A stretch of 10,702 nucleotides of DNA, taken from contig SKXS01000093.1 of assembly GCA_007128345.1 (NCBI GenBank), positions 1 through 10,702 on the forward strand, given 5' to 3'. Below the pieces are notes generated by a model. That model was not told the DNA's origin and made no database searches. It was given only the letters and a program-made list of their open reading frames with translations. The stretch comes from Spirochaetia bacterium (GTDB lineage Bacteria > Spirochaetota > Spirochaetia > PWKH01). The position numbers were made by a program, and so were the translations under genes. Below are positions 1-6,710 of this stretch, one piece after another (the stretch's first letter is position 1; each line of letters opens with the position of its first letter).

Positions 1-242
1 CGCCGCCGCTGGTCAGAGGGGATGTGCCGGAGCATGACATGCTTGTTGGCGCTGCGCAGAAGTCCCGGAGCTTTGCCGCTTGCTACCGGGAAACAGCGGA
101 ACGTACGGGATGCCTATATTTTGATGCGGCATGTATTGAAGTAAGCGAACTCGACGGGGTGCATATCTCGGAAGAAGGCCACCGGATGCTGGGAGAGAAA
201 CTCGCTTCTGTGATCCTGGAGTACTTTCAGGATTATGCATGA
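1..242 (+). CDS. SGNH/GDSL-family hydrolase, C-terminal part (5' end outside window)
   Basis: The reading frame is open from base 3 to the TGA at 240-242, giving about 79 residues. It begins PPLVRGDVPEHD and has the motif DGVHIS followed by EEGHRMLGEKLA. In SGNH (GDSL) hydrolases the last conserved block is DxxH, whose Asp and His complete the Ser-Asp-His triad, followed by a helix that starts much like this one. A proline-rich strand such as PPLV about 60 residues earlier is also typical of arylesterase-type members. The family hydrolyses esters, thioesters or acetyl groups, and the substrate cannot be told from this part. The nucleophile Ser, the Gly and Asn blocks and any signal peptide are upstream of the window. 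A GTG at 24 is only an internal Val codon, so the gene should not be started there. Confidence 0.8.
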   Translation, partial: PPLVRGDVPEHDMLVGAAQKSRSFAACYRETAERTGCLYFDAACIEVSELDGVHISEEGHRMLGEKLASVILEYFQDYA

Positions 243-256
243 TGTACATCCAGGTA

Positions 257-286
257 TTGTCGAAGGGGGCCTTCTTTAGGTATTAT
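257..286 (+). promoter_or_regulatory. Candidate sigma70-type promoter for the nucleotidyltransferase-TPM-LemA-folM block
   Basis: TTGTCG (257-262; 4 of 6 match to TTGACA) is followed after 18 bases by TATTAT (281-286; 5 of 6 match to TATAAT). Transcription would start near 293, leaving a leader of about 45 bases before the ATG at 338. This fits starting the gene at 338 rather than at 239. It rests on consensus matching alone. Confidence 0.3.
262..277 (+). terminator. Weak hairpin with short T run after the SGNH gene
   Basis: Arms GAAGG (262-266) and CCTTC (270-274) enclose a GGG loop and are followed by TTT. This could be a weak intrinsic terminator 20 bases past the SGNH stop codon. The stem is only 5 bp and the T run is short, and it overlaps the spacer of a candidate promoter, so this is tentative. 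Confidence 0.22.
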
Positions 287-326
287 GTGCTTGCAGGTGC
301 GTATGACGCTTCTCAGCGCTTTACAC

Positions 327-331
327 AGGAG
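327..331 (+). promoter_or_regulatory. Ribosome binding site that decides the nucleotidyltransferase start
   Basis: AGGAG lies six bases before the ATG at 338. The in-frame ATG at 239 overlaps the SGNH stop codon and has no comparable site, and its extra 33 residues do not resemble the domain. Confidence 0.7.
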
Positions 332-337
332 AGCTCC

Positions 338-1081
338 ATGAAAAAGAAAGATCCCGGGATATTCATCACTGAAGGTATAGAAAAATATATGCATATGGTC
401 CAGACTGTCTATGCTGATACCCTGGTCATGGCAGCACTTTACGGAAGCGCAGCTACAGGCAGTTACGTGTACGGGATTTCCGACATCAACTTGCTGCTTG
501 TAGTAGACCCACCTTCTCCCAGTAAACTCTTTGACCTGGGAGAGCGGACCTTCAAAATTGTCGGCAAGTACCGCATCACCCCCCATGTGCTCTCGAAAAG
601 TGAGCTCCTGGGATCAGCGGACGTGTTTCCTGTTGAGTACCTGGAGATCAGCTCCACCATGGATCTCATCCATGGTGATAACCTCTTTGAGCAGCTGGAT
701 ATCAGCAGGAAGAACCTGCGGCATCAGGTGGAGGCCATGCTTAGGGGAGAGATAAACTCGCTGCGGCAGATTATCCTTGCCGCCAGCGCTAAGGAGAAAC
801 TTTTCGGCAGGGAGCTGCAGCAGTGGGCAGGACGGCAGTTCACCCTCTACCGGGCTCTGCTGAACCTTGCGGGGGAAAAGGAGAAGTCAGGGCATACGGA
901 TGTGCGTCTTGTGACCGATGACCTGGCTGAGATTTTCTCACTCTCGGTAACTCCCTTCCATGACATGGAGGATATCAGGGAAGGCATTAAACTGAGCAAG
1001 AGCCACAAGGAAGTGGTCAGCTCACTCCTGAAGGAATACATCACTATGGCGGAGAAAGTAGATGGCCCCACGTATCGGTAA
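338..1081 (+). CDS. Nucleotidyltransferase-fold protein with altered metal site
   Basis: A predicted cytoplasmic protein of 247 residues. Residues 35-54 hold the signature of the polymerase-beta nucleotidyltransferase fold: YGSAATGSY, then SDIN followed by the hydrophobic strand LLLVV. In active enzymes GS is followed about a dozen residues later by DxD, whose acidic residues bind metal. Here the second Asp is Asn (D49, N51), so catalysis may be weak, altered or lost. Residues 60-120 look like the rest of the domain, and 125-240 are mostly helical and charged, of unknown role. There is no signal peptide or membrane segment. Frame and ATG at 338 are supported by AGGAG six bases upstream; an in-frame ATG at 239 would add 33 residues. 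The end overlaps the TPM gene by 20 bases, implying coupled translation. The substrate is unknown, and a partner or regulatory role for the envelope genes downstream is only inference. Confidence 0.72.
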   Translation: MKKKDPGIFITEGIEKYMHMVQTVYADTLVMAALYGSAATGSYVYGISDINLLLVVDPPSPSKLFDLGERTFKIVGKYRITPHVLSKSELLGSADVFPVEYLEISSTMDLIHGDNLFEQLDISRKNLRHQVEAMLRGEINSLRQIILAASAKEKLFGRELQQWAGRQFTLYRALLNLAGEKEKSGHTDVRLVTDDLAEIFSLSVTPFHDMEDIREGIKLSKSHKEVVSSLLKEYITMAEKVDGPTYR

Positions 1082-1805
1082 GGCAGGAGTTCTCCTGCTC
1101 ATATGCATGCTGGTATTCTCGTCGCTGGCATACGCAGTAACCTATCCCCGTTACGAAGGGTATGTGAATGACTTCGCCCGGGTAATCTCAGCTCAGGACC
1201 GACGAGCCATCGAGGAGACTGCCAGCTCCCTTAAGCAAGGGGGGAATATCGAACTGGCCGTGGTAACCGTGAGAAGCCTTGACGGACTGGGTGTTGAGGA
1301 ATACGCCATAGGCCTTGCTGAAGCATGGGGTGTGGGGACATCAGCTGAGGACTTGGGGGTTATTCTGCTGCTTGCGGTGGATGACCGCAGGATACGCATT
1401 GAGGTGGGCTACGGCCTGGAAGGGGATCTTCCCGACGGGCTTGCCGGAAGCCTGCTTGATACCCACGTCATACCGGACCTCAGGCAGAACAACTACTCCC
1501 AGGCCCTGGTAAAGGGAAGCAGCGCTCTGGCATCCCTCCTGGCGCAACGTCGGGGATTTGACCTTCCCCGGACTGCCGCAGTACAGACGCAGAGCTCCCA
1601 GGAAAGCGAACTGCCGAGCTTTCTCTATGTGCTCATTATCCTTTTTGTGATTTTCGGGCGCCTGCGGCTGTGGCCGCTGCTTTTCTGGGGAAGCATGGTG
1701 AGACGACCCCGGGGGGGAGGATTCGGTACGATGCCCCGGGGAGGCGGATTCGGCGGATTTGGGGGAGGACGTTTCGGCGGAGGCGGGGCATCCCGGTCAT
1801 TCTGA
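1062..1805 (+). CDS. Secreted TPM-domain protein (YgcG/TPM_phosphatase family)
   Basis: 247 residues. Residues 1-25 form a signal peptide: basic start, hydrophobic core, then LAYA as a likely cleavage site. Residues 28-165 are a TPM domain, marked by YEGYVNDFARVIS at its start, ELAVVTV in the middle, and IRIEVGYGLEGDLPDG (111-126), the most conserved stretch of the family. A hydrophobic segment at about 185-209 should anchor the protein, leaving the domain outside the cytoplasm and a short Gly/Phe/Arg-rich tail (218-243) inside. Such Gly-rich tails are common in this family. TPM proteins have been linked to phosphatase activity and photosystem repair in plants, but bacterial roles are poorly known. 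GGAG lies seven bases before the ATG. The gene overlaps the nucleotidyltransferase gene by 20 bases and precedes lemA by 31. TPM and LemA genes are frequent neighbours, so a joint envelope function is likely. Confidence 0.9.
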   Translation: MAPRIGKAGVLLLICMLVFSSLAYAVTYPRYEGYVNDFARVISAQDRRAIEETASSLKQGGNIELAVVTVRSLDGLGVEEYAIGLAEAWGVGTSAEDLGVILLLAVDDRRIRIEVGYGLEGDLPDGLAGSLLDTHVIPDLRQNNYSQALVKGSSALASLLAQRRGFDLPRTAAVQTQSSQESELPSFLYVLIILFVIFGRLRLWPLLFWGSMVRRPRGGGFGTMPRGGGFGGFGGGRFGGGGASRSF

Positions 1806-1836
1806 ACCGGATGCATGCACCAGAGGAGACTGAAGG

Positions 1837-2415
1837 ATGAGTAACAGAAAATTTGCACCGGTTATCATAGTGCTCTCAGTGATCGCTGTAGGATCAGTGC
1901 TCTTTGGGCTGTGGTACATCAACTCGAGGAATAATCTCGTTCGAATGGAGCAGCAGCTGGAAGCTTCCTGGTCTGAGGTTGACAACCAGCTGCAGCGCAG
2001 ATTTGACCTTATTCCCAACCTCGTTGAGACTGTCCGCGGATACGCATCGCACGAGGAAGCGGTATTTACCCAGATAGCTGAAGCCCGGGCCAAGCTTGGG
2101 GGAGCCCGGGGGGTAGAGGAGACCGCAGCAGCGTACGGTGAAATGGAGTCGGCTCTTTCCAGACTTCTGGTAGTGGTGGAACAGTACCCGAACTTAAAGG
2201 CCGACCAGAGCTTCATACGGCTTCAGGATGAGCTTGCAGGAACGGAAAACCGGCTCGCGGTTGCCCGACGGAGATACAACGAAACGGTAATGAGCTTCAA
2301 CCAGGCCATCCTCGTGTTTCCGGCTAATATAGTTGCCGGAAGCCTGGGACTGACCAGACGTCCGTACTTTGAAATTGAAGAATCGGCAAGGACTGCCCCG
2401 CAGGTCCGATTCTGA
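1837..2415 (+). CDS. lemA: LemA family protein
   Basis: 192 residues, the usual length for LemA. Residues 7-28 form one N-terminal membrane helix, and the rest is a long helical bundle expected outside the cytoplasmic membrane. Family motifs are clear: NNLVRMEQQLEASWSEVD, then QLQRRFDLIPNLVETVRGYA and HEEAVF near 50-75, YPNLKADQSFIRLQDEL near 108-125, GTENRLAVARRRYNE, and the C-terminal FPANIVAG before PYFEIEE. In other LemA proteins the last aromatic motif is often FFE. The precise biochemical role is not established; LemA is often found beside TPM-domain proteins, as here. AGGAG (1824-1828) sits eight bases before the ATG. The 31-base gap from the TPM gene and 13-base gap to folM place it within one transcript. 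The sequence shows no damage. Confidence 0.95.
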   Translation: MSNRKFAPVIIVLSVIAVGSVLFGLWYINSRNNLVRMEQQLEASWSEVDNQLQRRFDLIPNLVETVRGYASHEEAVFTQIAEARAKLGGARGVEETAAAYGEMESALSRLLVVVEQYPNLKADQSFIRLQDELAGTENRLAVARRRYNETVMSFNQAILVFPANIVAGSLGLTRRPYFEIEESARTAPQVRF

Positions 2416-2428
2416 CCGGAGCTTAGGC

Positions 2429-3157
2429 ATGTCACAGCAGACCGTCCTCATAACCGGAGCTTCCGTACGCCTGGGAAGGTACCTGGCTCAGCAGCTGCAT
2501 GCCGGCGGCTATCGGGTCATCACCGCATGCCGTACAGATCCCGCCAAGCTTGATGCACTGGCCAGGACTGGCATTGAGATCATCCAGGCGGATCTCTCCA
2601 CTGTACAAGGCATAGACACATGCATCGGCGAGGTGCTGAAGCGATGCACCAGTCTGCGGGCGCTCATCCACAACGCATCGCTTTGGCACAGTGATGAGGA
2701 AGCTTCAGGCAGCATGGAGGTCCTTGATGCCATGATGCGGCTCCATATAGCTGCTCCCTACCGGATGAACCGGGAGCTCAGGCAGCTTCTGGAGCGTGAT
2801 GGAATTGGGGACATTATCCACATAACCGACTACCTGGCACATGCCCACGCCCACAAGCACATAGCCTACGCTGCCACCAAGGCGGCCCTGGAGCACATGA
2901 CCCGTTCGTTCGCCGCAGAGTTCGGTCCGGGCATCAAGGTAAACAGTATCGCTCCGGGGATCATCAGCTTCAGGGATTCCGACAGTGCGCATTTCCGTAA
3001 GCGCATGATGGCGCCTGCGGTCTTCAAGGATCCTCCGGGACCTCAGGCGCTCTGGGATGCAGTTTCATACCTGATGCGCAGCGACAGCGTGACCGGAACG
3101 TGCCTTCACGTAGACAGCGGAAGAGGATTGTCCCGCGGCCAGGGAGCACAAAACTGA
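2429..3157 (+). CDS. folM: FolM-type dihydromonapterin / pteridine reductase (SDR family)
   Basis: 242 residues, a complete short-chain dehydrogenase/reductase. The N-terminal cofactor motif is TGASVRLG (9-16), the TGxxxRxG form of FolM and pteridine reductases. ACRT at 33-36 follows the second strand, and a basic residue there suits NADPH. HNAS (81-84) replaces the usual NNAG, as in E. coli FolM. The catalytic set matches pteridine reductase PTR1: Asp134 (in HITDY) in place of Ser, then Tyr147 and Lys151 (YAATK), with the same 13-residue Asp-Tyr spacing. VNSIAPG (171-177) is also typical. FolM reduces dihydromonapterin and, weakly, dihydrofolate, in the cytoplasm. The segment between Asp134 and Tyr147 is unusually His-rich. 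I start at ATG 2429, seven bases after GGAG; an upstream in-frame ATG at 2369 lies inside lemA. The link to the envelope genes before it is positional only. Confidence 0.85.
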   Translation: MSQQTVLITGASVRLGRYLAQQLHAGGYRVITACRTDPAKLDALARTGIEIIQADLSTVQGIDTCIGEVLKRCTSLRALIHNASLWHSDEEASGSMEVLDAMMRLHIAAPYRMNRELRQLLERDGIGDIIHITDYLAHAHAHKHIAYAATKAALEHMTRSFAAEFGPGIKVNSIAPGIISFRDSDSAHFRKRMMAPAVFKDPPGPQALWDAVSYLMRSDSVTGTCLHVDSGRGLSRGQGAQN

Positions 3158-3201
3158 GACAGCTGTCATGAGTATTCGCGGAAATATTTTCTGTAAAGCT
3201 G
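3158..3201. other. Junction between the two convergent gene blocks
   Basis: 44 bases lie between the folM and PLP-enzyme stop codons. The 10-base palindrome GACAGCTGTC (3158-3167) directly follows the folM stop, and an A/T-rich stretch lies near 3180-3192. No hairpin with a T run is seen on either strand, so the block ends may rely on Rho or on collision of transcription. Confidence 0.4.
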
Positions 3202-4338
3202 CTACACCCAGCCGTTTATGCGTATCCACTGATCCTCTATCTGATCGGATTCACCAAGCACATGGTAGCGGTCATGGCATGCTGCAGTGGAGCATGCATG
3301 GTTCGGGAGTATCCTCAGACGCCTGCCGACGGGGAACCGGTCGAGGAGGATTGGCTTGTTTTCCCGGTGGGTGATCACGCCGTGCTCCTGGTTAACCGAT
3401 GATACAATAAGCCCGCTGATGGGCTTCCCGCAGGGGTCGCAGACAACCCCGTATCCTTGATCGGTTTTCTGGCCCATGGTGCCCCGGTCCCGTGAAAGGG
3501 CAGTCCAGCCCGCATCCACGATGATCCGATTCATCTGCTTTCTTACGCTGATAATCGTAGTGAGCACAGAAAGGGCAATATCCTCCTTGGAACACACATC
3601 GAGTCCCGCTGTGACCAGGTCCTGGAATATGAACACCCCGGCACGCACTTCATCGATACCATGAAATTCCCTGGCAACGGCAGCTGTGGGGGTCGAACCG
3701 ATGCTGGTGACCGGGCAGGGAAGCCCAGCTTCAGCAAGACGGCGCCTGCTCTCGCGGACAGCTTCCTGCTCCTGATGAACGATCTCCTTTATTGTCTCCG
3801 GGCTGGTTGCCTGGTATGCCTTTCCGGCATGGGTCAGGACCCCCTTAAGGATGAGGTGGGGTGATGCTTCAATGAACCGGCCCAAGTTCGGCAGAAGCGG
3901 ATCGTCAGGAGTGATCCCTGCGCGCTGGCTGTCACAGTCGATTTCGATCATTACGGGGAGCACTGCCTTATGCTGCTCCGCCGCATTGGCCGCGGCATCC
4001 GCCTGGACCAGTGAATCAGCAATCACCGTGATGTGCGCTCCCTTCTTCACGAGCTTGAAGATGCGGTCAAGTTTCTGAGGGGAGAAGCCTACCGCAAAGA
4101 GGATATCCTTGAATCCGTGGGAGAAGTAGTATTCGGCTTCCTTCACCGTAGAGACCGAAATACCGTTCTTCCGGGCATTGCGGAAGAGGCTCATCACTTC
4201 GCTGGATTTGGCTGTCTTGCCATGTGGCCGGAGGAGCACGCCCGCCGCTGCCATGCGGTCCTCCATGCGTGCAATATTGTGCTCAAGCTTCTTCCTGTCA
4301 AGAATAAGTGAAGGGGTTTCCAACGTATGCAGATCCAT
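3202..4338 (-). CDS. Fold-type III PLP enzyme, D-serine dehydratase / D-threonine aldolase family
   Basis: 378 residues, normal length. Residues 7-240 form the alanine-racemase-like barrel: ETPSLILDRKKLEHNI at the start, RPHGKTAKS with the likely PLP Schiff-base Lys41, EIDCDSQRAG (132-141), GSTPT (214-218) for PLP phosphate binding, and EVRAGVFIFQD (230-240). The C-terminal domain has DAGWTALSRD (275-284) and the metal motif PNHAC, giving His347 and Cys349. In this family a His-Cys pair binds zinc in D-serine dehydratases, whereas His-Asp is typical of D-threonine aldolases. That favours dehydration of D-serine or a D-hydroxy amino acid to a keto acid and ammonia; aldolase activity is not excluded. 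It ends with RINGWV, a common family terminus. GAGGAG lies six bases before the ATG, with a hairpin just upstream. It is last in the minus block and converges with folM, 44 bases away. Confidence 0.88.
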   Translation of the reverse strand: MDLHTLETPSLILDRKKLEHNIARMEDRMAAAGVLLRPHGKTAKSSEVMSLFRNARKNGISVSTVKEAEYYFSHGFKDILFAVGFSPQKLDRIFKLVKKGAHITVIADSLVQADAAANAAEQHKAVLPVMIEIDCDSQRAGITPDDPLLPNLGRFIEASPHLILKGVLTHAGKAYQATSPETIKEIVHQEQEAVRESRRRLAEAGLPCPVTSIGSTPTAAVAREFHGIDEVRAGVFIFQDLVTAGLDVCSKEDIALSVLTTIISVRKQMNRIIVDAGWTALSRDRGTMGQKTDQGYGVVCDPCGKPISGLIVSSVNQEHGVITHRENKPILLDRFPVGRRLRILPNHACSTAACHDRYHVLGESDQIEDQWIRINGWV

Positions 4339-4356
4339 AAGTGACTCCTCATAGTG

Positions 4357-4387
4357 GGCGGGGAGGATATGCCGATATCTCTCCGCC
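4357..4387 (-). promoter_or_regulatory. Strong RNA hairpin between the GNAT and PLP-enzyme genes
   Basis: Read on the minus strand, GGCGG pairs with CCGCC, GAG with CTC and ATAT with ATAT around a CGGC tetraloop: 12 paired bases, one A-C mismatch and one bulged C. The hairpin starts five bases after the GNAT stop codon and ends six bases before the GAGGAG of the next gene. No T run follows on either strand, so it is not a classic intrinsic terminator. It could protect the upstream message from 3' decay or act as a processing site. Confidence 0.55.
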
Positions 4388-4392
4388 GCACA

Positions 4393-4854
4393 TTACTGTG
4401 GTACAAGCTGCTTTTCAAGCCTGATCATATCTCTGCAGGGTATCCCGTCCTCGTAGATCGGTTCCCCATAGGTATGCACAAAGTGGTCCGGTCTGATGCC
4501 TGTGATCCGATACCCGCACCGCTGGTAGAAGCCCAGCTGACGGATGCTTGAATTTCCGGTTCCTACTTCTATTGCCCTTCCCCCTGACTGTATGGCCAAT
4601 GCTTCTGCATCTGCGATGAGCTGTGCACCGACCCCTCTGCCCCGGTATTCGGAGGACACCGATAGATTCATGATCTCCCAAGTTCCGGGGGCGGTCTCCA
4701 TGCTTGCACAGATGCCGATTACCCTTTCGCGGGACACTGCAATACGAACCGAACTCTCAGCAAAATATCCTTCAATATGCTTGATGTCAGGATCCGCTTC
4801 CAGCAGCAAATCCCAGGGGACAGGCTCGCTGCTGCCTAGTGTGCGTATCTTCAT
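4393..4854 (-). CDS. GNAT family N-acetyltransferase, YvbK-like
   Basis: 153 residues, one complete GNAT domain. After MKIRTLGSSEPVPWDLLLEA comes the core: IAVSRERVIGICA, EIMNLSVSSEYRGRGVGAQL with the acetyl-CoA pyrophosphate loop R-G-R-G-V-G at about 89-94, and then AIEVGTGNSSIRQLGFYQRCGYR. The GTGNSS and FYQRCGY stretches and the C-terminal IPCRDMIRL recall B. subtilis YvbK, from memory and not by search. The family transfers acetyl from acetyl-CoA to an amine; the acceptor is unknown. The frame is open upstream to 5061, but that part reads through the end of the GH13 gene and the spacer. The start at 4854 is nine bases after GAGGAGG. Another ATG at 4863 touches that site and is therefore unlikely. 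A 164-base spacer separates it from GH13, so it may have its own promoter. Confidence 0.87.
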   Translation of the reverse strand: MKIRTLGSSEPVPWDLLLEADPDIKHIEGYFAESSVRIAVSRERVIGICASMETAPGTWEIMNLSVSSEYRGRGVGAQLIADAEALAIQSGGRAIEVGTGNSSIRQLGFYQRCGYRITGIRPDHFVHTYGEPIYEDGIPCRDMIRLEKQLVPQ

Positions 4855-4863
4855 GCCGTGCAT

Positions 4864-4870
4864 CCTCCTC
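4864..4870 (-). promoter_or_regulatory. Ribosome binding site that decides the GNAT start
   Basis: On the minus strand GAGGAGG ends directly against an ATG at 4863 and nine bases before the ATG at 4854. Only the second spacing allows normal initiation, so the protein should begin MKIRTLG. Confidence 0.7.
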
Positions 4871-4906
4871 GGCTTGCATTCCCATAGGCCGGGAAACCCG
4901 ATTGCA

Positions 4907-4981
4907 CCATGGCATAGGATACGCAGACAAGATCCTGTCTTTGAGCAGATATGTGCAGATATGTTCCTGAGTATGCCATGG
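4907..4981. repeat. Inverted repeat CCATGGCATA / TATGCCATGG in the GH13-GNAT spacer
   Basis: Perfect 10-base arms lie at 4907-4916 and 4972-4981, about 55 bases apart. They sit inside the 164-base spacer (4855-5018), which holds no credible gene. The arms could be paired regulator sites or the base of a long hairpin; chance is also possible because each arm contains the palindrome CCATGG. Confidence 0.4.
4945..4964. repeat. Tandem direct repeat, two copies of GCAGATATGT
   Basis: Two exact 10-base copies abut within the GH13-GNAT spacer, lying between the arms of the inverted repeat. This spacing of about one helical turn suits a protein binding site, but no known operator is recognised. Confidence 0.5.
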
Positions 4982-5018
4982 GGGTACCATACATGGGTTT
5001 GCAAAGAAAATAAAGGGG

Positions 5019-6689
5019 TCATTTCTGCAGGCGCTCCTCCATGAAAATGCAGGCTTCCCATGGGTCAAGCTGAACCGATCGGGGATCAAGATGCCCGCCG
5101 CCAGTTGCAAGCAGCAGGGTAGTGAAATGTCTGTTCCCGTATCTAAGAGGGATGTCTGAAATCTTCCTGGATGAGAAGTTCAGCAGGACCAGGACCGCCT
5201 GCTCCCCCGCCGATCTGATATACCCCAGTATGTCGCGGTCATGGGCTGGTATGCGTACTATTTCAAGAGATCCCCGGGTAAGCGGCGGATACTCCCTGCG
5301 CAACGCCAGGAGTTTGCGGTACCAGTTCAGCAGTGACTGGGAGTCAGACAGCTGGGCAGCTGTATGCACAAACGAGGCATCTGCCTGGACCGGAAGCCAG
5401 GGTGATGCGTCGGCACTGCAGAATCCGGCATGCGCCGTGTCATCCCACTGCATAGGCGTCCTGCAGTTGTCACGGTGTACCGCTCCCCCTGTCATGCGGT
5501 CGATGAGGGATACCAGGAAATGAGGAAAGCGATCAGTAAAGAGCCGGGCAGCTGCGTCCCTGGATTCTCCGACCGGTATGGTGCCGTGGCCCATGCCGAT
5601 CTCCTCCCCGTAGTAGATGCACGGCACGCCCCGGGCGCTGAGCTGGAATGCCGCCTGGAGCTTGGCCTTCTCCACAGAACCCTTAAGGGTTTTCATCCTC
5701 CTCTGCCTGTCGTGATTGCCGAATACCCAAACCGGTGACCAGGGGTGGGGAAACCATGCTTCAGCTTGCTCCAGCAGCCTGCGGAATCCCCGGGCTGTAA
5801 AGGGAGCATCCAGGCTCTGAAAGAGAAACACCAGATGCAGTCCGCTGCAGCTGCTGGTTCCGCAGTACCTGCGCAGGACAGGCCAGTCTCCGAACACCTC
5901 CCCCACGAGAAAGCCCCCGTAGGAGTCTGCAAGCCCACGGAGTTCCTCTGCAAGGAGAAAGGTCTCATCCAGATGACGGATCCGGTCAACCCGCTGGAAC
6001 GTGGAGATGCCCTGGTCAAGCTTGGGGAGAAGATGAGGGGAGAAGGGGTTGTCCCTCCATTGGGGATCTTCGAAGATGCAGTCGAAGATATCCAGGCGAA
6101 ACCCGTCAATCCCTTCCTCAAGCCAGCTGGTGAGCATGGATCGCATCTCTTTGCGCACCTCAAGGTTTCTCCAGTTAAGATCGCTTTGGAAGGGGAGGAA
6201 TGCAGCCCAGTACCACTCTTCCGTCATCGGGTCGTAGTGCCACCCGCTTCCGTAGACCATGCTCCGCCAGTTATTCGGCGGCTTTTTTCCATGGGACTTT
6301 CTTCCCGGCCTCCAGACATACCAATCCCGCTTGGGGTTGTCCCGTGACCGGCGCGACTCACGAAACCAGGGATGGTCGATGCTCGTATGGTTGAGCACCA
6401 TATCCAGGATAATCCGCATGCCCCGGCGGTGCACCTCCCTGATGAGGGTGCGCACATCATCCATGGAGCCGTATACGCTTGAAACGGTACGGTAGTCGGA
6501 GACGTCATAGCCGAAATCACGGTGGGGACTGGAGAAGAACGGGGTGACCCACAGGGTCTCAACGCCTAGCGCTTCAAGATAGTCCAGCTTTGCGGTGATG
6601 CCGGGAATATCACCGATGCCGTCCCCGTTCGAGTCGAAGAATGATCTGACGTATACCTGGTAGATTACTGTATGCTGCCACCACTGCAT
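5019..6689 (-). CDS. GH13 alpha-glucosidase, oligo-1,6-glucosidase-like
   Basis: 556 residues, normal for the oligo-1,6-glucosidase/alpha-glucosidase group. An (alpha/beta)8 barrel starts at once with WWQHTVIYQVYVRSF and the calcium-loop motif DSNGDGIGD (19-27). The four GH13 conserved regions are all present: DMVLNH (96-101), GFRLD with nucleophile Asp200, VGEVF with acid/base Glu264, and FGNHD with Asp327. RTPMQWDD (410-417) is also typical. The last 85 residues form the C-terminal beta domain. There is no signal peptide, so it should split short alpha-glucosides imported into the cytoplasm. Ile201 follows the nucleophile; a branched residue there is associated with alpha-1,6 preference, so isomalto-oligosaccharides are plausible, as inference. 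The start lies 21 bases after trpA and has no purine-rich binding site, yet the protein begins where the family normally does. Read-through from trpA and coupled translation are likely. Confidence 0.93.
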   Translation of the reverse strand: MQWWQHTVIYQVYVRSFFDSNGDGIGDIPGITAKLDYLEALGVETLWVTPFFSSPHRDFGYDVSDYRTVSSVYGSMDDVRTLIREVHRRGMRIILDMVLNHTSIDHPWFRESRRSRDNPKRDWYVWRPGRKSHGKKPPNNWRSMVYGSGWHYDPMTEEWYWAAFLPFQSDLNWRNLEVRKEMRSMLTSWLEEGIDGFRLDIFDCIFEDPQWRDNPFSPHLLPKLDQGISTFQRVDRIRHLDETFLLAEELRGLADSYGGFLVGEVFGDWPVLRRYCGTSSCSGLHLVFLFQSLDAPFTARGFRRLLEQAEAWFPHPWSPVWVFGNHDRQRRMKTLKGSVEKAKLQAAFQLSARGVPCIYYGEEIGMGHGTIPVGESRDAAARLFTDRFPHFLVSLIDRMTGGAVHRDNCRTPMQWDDTAHAGFCSADASPWLPVQADASFVHTAAQLSDSQSLLNWYRKLLALRREYPPLTRGSLEIVRIPAHDRDILGYIRSAGEQAVLVLLNFSSRKISDIPLRYGNRHFTTLLLATGGGHLDPRSVQLDPWEACIFMEERLQK

Positions 6690-6710
6690 AGGCTATGGTA
6701 CCACGGGTGA

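Noticed and set aside
239..337. Longer start for the nucleotidyltransferase at ATG 239
   Set aside because: No ribosome binding site, overlap with a candidate promoter and hairpin, and a clear AGGAG before ATG 338.
1625..1858. Proline-rich minus-strand frame opposite the TPM gene tail
   Set aside because: It is the antisense reading of the Gly-rich codons and lacks a binding site or domain.
3158..3201. Bidirectional terminator between the convergent blocks
   Set aside because: The palindrome GACAGCTGTC has no loop or T run, and the A/T-rich part does not form a stable stem.
4855..5061. N-terminal extension of the GNAT frame (69 residues)
   Set aside because: It reads through the end of GH13 and the spacer, has no GNAT resemblance, and a strong GAGGAGG sits exactly before the shorter start.
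5745..6347. 200-residue plus-strand open frame opposite GH13
   Set aside because: GH13 conserved regions run straight through on the minus strand; the plus frame shows no family motif and is a shadow of GC-rich codons.
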